A DNA stretch of 64,000 nucleotides from Bacillus sp. 103mf. GTDB lineage: Bacteria; Bacillota; Bacilli; Bacillales; Bacillaceae_G. Each line of letters opens with the position of its first letter. Position 1 is the first letter of the stretch. The notes beneath the pieces were generated by a model that worked only from the letters and a program-made list of their open reading frames with translations, searched no databases and had not been told where the DNA came from. The DNA lies in NCBI RefSeq assembly GCF_900116295.1, contig NZ_FPAF01000001.1:372001-436000 (forward strand), read 5' to 3'. Made by a program: the position numbers and the translations under genes. This document shows positions 59,399 to 64,000 of this stretch, piece by piece.

Positions 59399-60258
59399 GC
59401 TTCTTCCATTATTTCTTCCGGTGTCTCAAATGTCATTTTTCCAAGTTTACCAGCGCGAAGTTCACGAAGAACAAGTTCTGATGTTTTATCATAATCAACA
59501 AGTCCTCCGCCCATTAAACAGCCTCTATTTTTTCCAATCGCATCAAATAGCTCTACAATACCTTCTGGAATTTCATTTAACTTATAACGCTCTTTCAAAC
59601 GTTCGGGATAATGTTTCTCCATAAAGCGAAGTGCATACACAACCACATCTTGCAAATTTAAAATAGAATCCTTAATCGCTCCAGTCGTTGCGAGACGAAG
59701 CCCAACCATTTCATCCTCAAATTTTGGCCATAAAATACCTGGCGTATCTAATAGTTCCATTTCTTTTCCTACTTTAATCCATTGCTGTGCTGTTGTTACA
59801 CCTGGACGATCGCCCGTTTTAGCAATATTTTTCTTCGCTAATTTATTAATTAATGTCGATTTTCCAACGTTCGGAATACCAACAATTAAAGCACGAATTG
59901 CTCTTGGTTTAATACCTTTTGCTATCATTTTATCAAATTTTTCTTTCACAAGTTCTTTACAAGCCGCTGTAATTTCTTTCATACCTTGTCCAGCTTGCGC
60001 ATTAATAGAGATTGCTTTATGGCCTTTTTCTCCAAAATAAGCAATCCATTCTTTTGTTACACGATCATCTGCCATATCCGCTTTATTTAAAACAACAAGT
60101 CTTGGCTTGTGCGTAATAATTTCATCAATCATTGGATTTCGTGATGATAATGGCAACCTTGCATCAACAAGTTCAATTACCACATCGATTAATTTTAATT
60201 TCTCTGTTACTTGGCGCCTTGCTTTAGCCATATGACCAGGAAACCATTGAATTACCAT
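59395..60258 (-). CDS. rbgA: Ribosome biogenesis GTPase RbgA (YlqF)
   Basis: A 287-residue circularly permuted GTPase for late 50S assembly. The motifs run in permuted order: G4 NKAD (about residues 59-62) comes before G1 GIPNVGKST (about 127-135) and G3 DTPGILWP. A helical C-terminal RNA-binding domain follows. It comes 22 bases after the signal peptidase gene. Its stop TAG lies in a family A-like repeat fragment. Confidence 0.95.
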   Translation of the reverse strand: MVIQWFPGHMAKARRQVTEKLKLIDVVIELVDARLPLSSRNPMIDEIITHKPRLVVLNKADMADDRVTKEWIAYFGEKGHKAISINAQAGQGMKEITAACKELVKEKFDKMIAKGIKPRAIRALIVGIPNVGKSTLINKLAKKNIAKTGDRPGVTTAQQWIKVGKEMELLDTPGILWPKFEDEMVGLRLATTGAIKDSILNLQDVVVYALRFMEKHYPERLKERYKLNEIPEGIVELFDAIGKNRGCLMGGGLVDYDKTSELVLRELRAGKLGKMTFETPEEIMEEA

Positions 60259-60280
60259 ATTTCCACCTTCTTTTCTACAT

Positions 60281-60832
60281 TCATTTTACAATACGTGCAT
60301 CTTTTAACGGCCAATACAATATATTAGCTTTCCCAATTACCTGGTCTATTGAAATCGTTCCAATTGTACGACTATCCTTACTAAAACGGCGATTATCTCC
60401 TAATACAAATAATTCTCCTTTTGGAACTGTTGTCTTCCCTGTAATTTCTTCAAGCTTAAAATCATACGTTAATGGACCATCAGCAAGCTGCTTTTTCTGC
60501 TTCTCTAAATACGGCTCTTCATATGGCTTTCCGTTAATATAGAGTGTGTCATTTCGATATTCTATCTGATCACCAGGCAAACCAATAATACGTTTAATGT
60601 AATCTTTATCTTCTGTCGCTTGAAACACAATGATATCAAAGCGTTTTGGTTCTCCAATGTGATAACCTATTTTATTGACAATCATACGATCACGATCATG
60701 AAGAGTCGGTGCCATAGATACACCATCTACAAGAATTGGTGCAAAGAAAAACTGTCTAATAATCCAAGCTAAGACAACAGCAATCAAAATAGCTTTTGTC
60801 CATTCCCAAAGCGTACTTTTTTGTTTCGTCAT
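60281..60832 (-). CDS. lepB: Type I signal peptidase
   Basis: A 183-residue membrane protease that removes signal peptides. The start is the ATG at 60832 (GAGGGG six bases upstream) rather than a GTG five codons earlier. One N-terminal membrane helix (about 12-30) is followed by the catalytic Ser39 in DGVSMAPTL and Lys80 in [11 protein letters not shown]; the box [15 protein letters not shown] is also present. It is of the SipS/T type. In B. subtilis rplS is followed directly by rbgA; here this gene lies between them. Confidence 0.94.
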   Translation of the reverse strand: MTKQKSTLWEWTKAILIAVVLAWIIRQFFFAPILVDGVSMAPTLHDRDRMIVNKIGYHIGEPKRFDIIVFQATEDKDYIKRIIGLPGDQIEYRNDTLYINGKPYEEPYLEKQKKQLADGPLTYDFKLEEITGKTTVPKGELFVLGDNRRFSKDSRTIGTISIDQVIGKANILYWPLKDARIVK

Positions 60833-60895
60833 GCGATTCCCCTCCACGGTTATGTAAGCTGTTTATTATATGTAAGTAAAAACACAGCTAGATTG

Positions 60896-60926
60896 GAAAA
60901 AGGGAGCTTGCAAATACAAGCTCCCA
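60896..60926 (-). terminator. Intrinsic terminator after rplS
   Basis: GGGAGCTTG (60902-60910) pairs with CAAGCTCCC (60917-60925), followed on the minus strand by TTTTTCC. The remainder of the gap to the signal peptidase start shows only its ribosome-binding site. Confidence 0.92.
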
Positions 60927-60934
60927 TACATGTC

Positions 60935-61279
60935 TTATCGAATTTCTTTAATACGTGCTTTTTTACCGCGAAGGTTACGTAAGTAGTACAACTTAGCACG
61001 ACGTACTTTACCACGGCGAAGTACTTCGATTTTCGCGATTCTTGGCGTGTGAACTGGGAATGTACGTTCAACACCTACACCGTAAGAAATCTTACGAACT
61101 GTGAATGTTTCGCTAATTCCGCCACCACGACGTTTAATTACAACACCTTCAAAAATCTGAATTCTCTCACGAGTACCCTCTACTACTTTTACGTGTACGC
61201 GTAAAGTGTCACCAGGACGGAATGAAGGTAAATCAGTTTTTAATTGATTTTTTGTAATTTCTGCGATTAATTGTTGCAT
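60935..61279 (-). CDS. rplS: 50S ribosomal protein L19
   Basis: A 114-residue L19 with the standard start [20 protein letters not shown] at 61279 (AAGGAGAG upstream); an in-frame extension to 61321 lies inside the leader and is rejected. The conserved box [23 protein letters not shown] is at about 57-79. It has its own promoter and a folded leader, and is separated from trmD upstream by 141 bases. Confidence 0.97.
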   Translation of the reverse strand: MQQLIAEITKNQLKTDLPSFRPGDTLRVHVKVVEGTRERIQIFEGVVIKRRGGGISETFTVRKISYGVGVERTFPVHTPRIAKIEVLRRGKVRRAKLYYLRNLRGKKARIKEIR

Positions 61280-61289
61280 ATTCAATTCT

Positions 61290-61376
61290 CTCCTTCCAAA
61301 CAGATGCTCATACAAAGTCATTTCATAAATTGCAGCGGAACACCGTTGTTAACGGCTACCCTCTATAAGTAGCACA
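61290..61376 (-). promoter_or_regulatory. L19 leader (autoregulatory RNA)
   Basis: On the mRNA the leader contains GCTAC/GTAGC and CCGTT/AACGG hairpins, followed by AAATGACTTTGTATGAGCATC just before the ribosome-binding site. Its position and the presence of two short hairpins fit the L19 leader family known in Bacillota. The fit is by position and shape, not by a covariance search. Confidence 0.6.
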
Positions 61377-61382
61377 AGTGTT

Positions 61383-61411
61383 ATAATAGCATATTGCTCA
61401 GTTTGTTGCAA
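61383..61411 (-). promoter_or_regulatory. Sigma-A promoter of rplS
   Basis: On the minus strand TTGCAA (61406-61411), a 17-base spacer and TATTAT (61383-61388) with an extended -10 TGC before it. It lies 10 bases after the trmD stop. Confidence 0.78.
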
Positions 61412-61420
61412 TAGCATTTT

Positions 61421-62155
61421 TTACTTCTCTTCTTTAAATTCTGCTAACCATTTTTCCTCTTGTTTAGATAAACTACGTTCCCCTAATAAATCAGGGCGAC
61501 GCATAAAGGTACGGCGCAATGATTCTTTTTGACGCCATTCTTCAATATATTTATGATTTCCAGACAGAAGTACATCTGGTACTTTCATTCCACGAAAATC
61601 CGCTGGTCTTGTATAATGCGGATGTTCTAGTAACCCTGTACTAAATGAATCTTCTATTTGTGATTGTTCATTCCCTAAAACATCAGGTAATAAGCGGACA
61701 ACGCTATCTGTAATAACCATAGATGCCAATTCTCCGCCTGTTAATACATAATCACCTATTGAAATTTCATCGGTTACAAGATGCTCACGAACACGCTCAT
61801 CATACCCTTCGTAATGGCCACAAATGAAAATTAGATGTTCTTCTTCAGCTAATTCTTCAGCTTTTTTTTGGGTAAAACGCTCTCCTTGCGGACACATTAA
61901 CACAACGCGTGGTTTGCGTTCCGTTTCCTTCGTTAACTCTTCTACCGCATCGAAAATGGGTTGTGGTGTTAATACCATTCCAGCTCCGCCGCCGTACGGG
62001 TAATCATCCACACTATTATGTTTATTAGTTGAATAATCACGAAAATTAACAACTCTTAGCTGCACTGCTTCTTTTTCTTGTGCTTTTTTTAATATAGAAG
62101 AACCAAATACACCTGTAAACATCTCTGGAAACAATGTTAAAATATCAATTTTCAT
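61421..62155 (-). CDS. trmD: tRNA (guanine-37-N1) methyltransferase
   Basis: A 244-residue SPOUT-knot enzyme methylating G37 of tRNAs, which prevents frameshifting. The N-terminal [22 protein letters not shown] and the knot region [17 protein letters not shown] (about 132-148) are typical. Its ATG shares a base with the rimM stop (TAATG), so the two are translationally coupled. Confidence 0.97.
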   Translation of the reverse strand: MKIDILTLFPEMFTGVFGSSILKKAQEKEAVQLRVVNFRDYSTNKHNSVDDYPYGGGAGMVLTPQPIFDAVEELTKETERKPRVVLMCPQGERFTQKKAEELAEEEHLIFICGHYEGYDERVREHLVTDEISIGDYVLTGGELASMVITDSVVRLLPDVLGNEQSQIEDSFSTGLLEHPHYTRPADFRGMKVPDVLLSGNHKYIEEWRQKESLRRTFMRRPDLLGERSLSKQEEKWLAEFKEEK

Positions 62156-62670
62156 TACAGTAATCCTTCCATCACATGAATGGTCACAAGCTGTTCATTG
62201 ATGTTTACTTGTAAGACAACTTCCTCAATATACGGAATTAAAATATCTTGGCCTTTTGGCTGTTTAATGACCCAAACGTCGTTTGCGCCAGGAGAAAGAA
62301 TTTCTTTAATTGTACCAATTGTCTCTCCGTCTTCTGTTACAACTGTACAACCAATAATTTCATGATAATAATACTCTCCTTCAGCCAATTCTCCAAGCTG
62401 GTCCTCTGGGACTTTTAATAAAGAACCTTTCCACTGTTCTACTTCATTTACATTGTTATAGCCTTCGAATGTCAATAAATCAAAAGACTTATGACTACGA
62501 TGAGAAGTAATCTTTACAGCTAATGGCTCAGCGCCCTTCTCTTGCCATATGTATAATATGTTTCCTACTTTATAACGCTCTTCTGGAAAATCTGTACGCG
62601 AAACGACACGCACTTCTCCTCTAACACCGTGAGTATTTACAATTTTCCCTACATTAAACCATTTCGTCAT
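62155..62670 (-). CDS. rimM: Ribosome maturation factor RimM
   Basis: A 171-residue factor that binds S19 and helps 30S head assembly. The start is the ATG at 62670 ([22 protein letters not shown]); a GTG three codons earlier overlaps the GGGGTGA site. A PRC-barrel at the C-terminus has [19 protein letters not shown]. It follows khpA after a terminator, and ylqD, present at this point in B. subtilis, is absent. Confidence 0.95.
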   Translation of the reverse strand: MTKWFNVGKIVNTHGVRGEVRVVSRTDFPEERYKVGNILYIWQEKGAEPLAVKITSHRSHKSFDLLTFEGYNNVNEVEQWKGSLLKVPEDQLGELAEGEYYYHEIIGCTVVTEDGETIGTIKEILSPGANDVWVIKQPKGQDILIPYIEEVVLQVNINEQLVTIHVMEGLL

Positions 62671-62751
62671 AAACAGCACGTCACCCCTGTTCGTTATATG
62701 TCGTTAGCATCTCCATTCTCTTTGCTGAAGATGCGATTTATCTTAAAATGT

Positions 62752-62786
62752 TAAAAAAGGGTGAGGAACAGATCCTCGCCCTTTTT
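62752..62786 (-). terminator. Intrinsic terminator after khpA
   Basis: AAAAAAGGGTGAGGA pairs with TCCTCGCCCTTTTT (62753-62786), with one mismatch in the stem, and a run of six T on the minus strand. Confidence 0.88.
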
Positions 62787-62790
62787 ATAC

Positions 62791-63024
62791 TTATTGAATT
62801 TCCAGCGTGACTTTTTCATTTTGATGATGTCCCGCTGCATATAAGATCGTTCGAATTGCTTTTGCAACTCGCCCTTGTTTCCCAATGACTTTACCCACAT
62901 CCTCAGGATGTACGGTTAATCGATACTTCATCTCTCCGTTGTACAGTTCCTGTGTAACCTTTACATCTTCAGGATGATCCACAAGGGGTTTAACAATTGT
63001 TTCGATTAACCCTGACATAGCCAT
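62791..63024 (-). CDS. khpA: KH-domain RNA-binding protein KhpA (YlqC)
   Basis: A 77-residue KH protein with the GxxG loop in VGKVIGKQGRVAKAIRT (about 43-59). Its family works with KhpB in RNA binding and cell-division/cell-wall control in Firmicutes. It follows rpsP by 8 bases and is closed by a terminator. The start could be two codons later at MSGLIE; neither has a strong ribosome-binding site. Confidence 0.92.
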   Translation of the reverse strand: MAMSGLIETIVKPLVDHPEDVKVTQELYNGEMKYRLTVHPEDVGKVIGKQGRVAKAIRTILYAAGHHQNEKVTLEIQ

Positions 63025-63032
63025 TGCTTCAA

Positions 63033-63305
63033 TTACTTACCTTGTTTAGATAAGTGGAATTTCTCCATGATGCCTTGCTTAGAGAATAGGTTACGAACTG
63101 TATCAGATGGTTTCGCACCGTTTCCTAACCATTTTAATGCTGCTTCTTCGTTAATTTTAACTTCAGCTGGCTGAGCAACTGGATTGTAAGTTCCGATTTC
63201 CTCGATGAAACGTCCGTCACGAGGAGAACGAGAATCTGCAACAACTACACGATAGAAAGGAGATTTTTTAGCTCCCATACGTTTTAAACGAATTTTAACT
63301 GCCAT
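63033..63305 (-). CDS. rpsP: 30S ribosomal protein S16
   Basis: A 90-residue S16 with the signature [20 protein letters not shown] and GTYNPVAQP. It is needed for 30S assembly. GGAGGTGC lies upstream, and a promoter candidate lies just before it; khpA follows. Confidence 0.97.
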   Translation of the reverse strand: MAVKIRLKRMGAKKSPFYRVVVADSRSPRDGRFIEEIGTYNPVAQPAEVKINEEAALKWLGNGAKPSDTVRNLFSKQGIMEKFHLSKQGK

Positions 63306-63343
63306 TTATAAAGCACCTCCGAATATATTTCACACAGATAATA

Positions 63344-63373
63344 ATATTAGCAAAAAGAGTGACCCTTTGTAAA
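63344..63373 (-). promoter_or_regulatory. Possible sigma-A promoter of rpsP
   Basis: On the minus strand TTTACA (63368-63373), an 18-base spacer and TAATAT (63344-63349), lying between ffh and rpsP. No clear ffh terminator was found, so readthrough from ffh is also possible. Confidence 0.5.
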
Positions 63374-63406
63374 GTATAATTTCTTAACAGAGCCATCTTT
63401 TTTTCC

Positions 63407-64000
63407 TTACATAAATGGAAACTTCAAACCACCTAGTCCTTTTTTCTTACCTTTTTGCATACCAGACATCGTTTTCATCATCTTTTTCATATCTTCAAAT
63501 TGCTTCAAAAGACGATTGATCTCTTGCACAGTTGTACCACTACCTTTAGCAATACGTTTCTTACGACTAGCGTTAATGATTTCCGGTTGTTCACGCTCTA
63601 ATTTTGTCATCGAGCGAATAATCGCTTCGATGTGTCCGATTTGCTTTTCATCAACTTGGACATTTTTTAATCCTTTAATTTTCCCAGCACCAGGAAGCAT
63701 ATTTAATAGCTCATCAAGTGGTCCTAATTGACGCACTTGTCCTAATTGCTCTAGAAAATCATCCAACGTAAAGGAAAGTGTGCGCATTTTTTGCTCAAGT
63801 TCTCTTGCCTTTTCTTCATCAACTGTCGCCTGCGCCTTTTCAATTAACGTCAGAACATCACCCATACCTAAAATACGCGATGCCATGCGTTCTGGATGAA
63901 ATACCTCTAGTGCATCTAATTTCTCACCCATACCAGCAAATTTAATCGGTGTGTTTGTAACAGCTTTAATAGATAGTGCTGCACCTCCGCGCGTATCACC
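63407..64000 (-). CDS. ffh: Signal recognition particle protein Ffh (5' part outside window)
   Basis: The last 197 codons of Ffh; the frame stays open to the window end, where it reads GDTRGGAALSIKAVTNTPIKF, part of the GTPase domain. The rest is the methionine-rich M domain (MKKMMKTMSGMQKGKKKGLG near the end), which binds signal peptides and 4.5S-like scRNA. It targets nascent membrane and secreted proteins to FtsY and SecYEG. It leads the ffh-rpsP-khpA group, as in B. subtilis. Confidence 0.96.
   Translation of the reverse strand, partial: GDTRGGAALSIKAVTNTPIKFAGMGEKLDALEVFHPERMASRILGMGDVLTLIEKAQATVDEEKARELEQKMRTLSFTLDDFLEQLGQVRQLGPLDELLNMLPGAGKIKGLKNVQVDEKQIGHIEAIIRSMTKLEREQPEIINASRKKRIAKGSGTTVQEINRLLKQFEDMKKMMKTMSGMQKGKKKGLGGLKFPFM

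Overview
The window is a low-GC Firmicutes chromosome segment. Every confidently recognised gene is on the minus strand, so biological order runs from the right end (ffh) to the left end (ymfH). Gene content and order match the conserved Bacillus ffh-to-ymfH region. Three things point to the Bacillus cereus group rather than B. subtilis: codY is followed directly by rpsB with no fla/che operon between them, a nucleoside ABC transporter sits beside ymfC, and the gaps hold structured interspersed repeats. Some proteins look divergent from B. cereus/anthracis as I remember them, so a distant member such as B. cytotoxicus is possible, but the species is an inference.

Right to left: (1) 64000-56100 holds ffh (cut by the window edge), rpsP, khpA, rimM, trmD, rplS with its own promoter and leader, a signal peptidase, rbgA, rnhB and sucCD. 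(2) 56100-47000 holds dprA, topA, trmFO, xerC, hslV, hslU and codY. (3) 46500-37600 holds rpsB and tsf, pyrH and frr, the lipid and isoprenoid genes uppS-cdsA-dxr, then rasP and proS. (4) 37600-25600 holds polC and then the rimP-nusA-ylxR-rplGB-infB-ylxP-rbfA operon behind a strong promoter and a hairpin-rich leader, followed by truB, ribF and rpsO. (5) 25500-15000 holds pnp, ylxY, mlpA, ymxH, the dipicolinate synthase genes dpaAB behind a likely sigma-K promoter, and asd-dapG-dapA. DpaAB take their substrate from the Asd/DapG/DapA pathway. (6) 14100-1 holds rnjB, tepA, ylzJ, spoIIIE, the GntR regulator ymfC, a nupNOPQ-type nucleoside ABC transporter, ymfF and the start of ymfH.

The coding part is housekeeping, and I found no defence system, prophage, transposase, CRISPR array, rRNA or tRNA. 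The less ordinary content is between the genes. Three families of structured repeats (called A, B and C here) occupy at least eight gaps. Comparing copies shows compensatory base changes that keep stems intact, including a perfect-period 123-bp tandem duplication (B) and a triple array (C). They resemble the bcr repeats known from the B. cereus group, but I cannot assign them to numbered families. Other points of interest are the rimP-nusA leader with a terminator-like hairpin, leaders before rpsB, rplS, rpsO and rnjB, and a gene-like open frame on the plus strand between spoIIIE and ymfC.

Many start codons were moved to the site with a correctly spaced Shine-Dalgarno sequence, including a TTG start for mlpA and GTG starts for ribF and ylxR.
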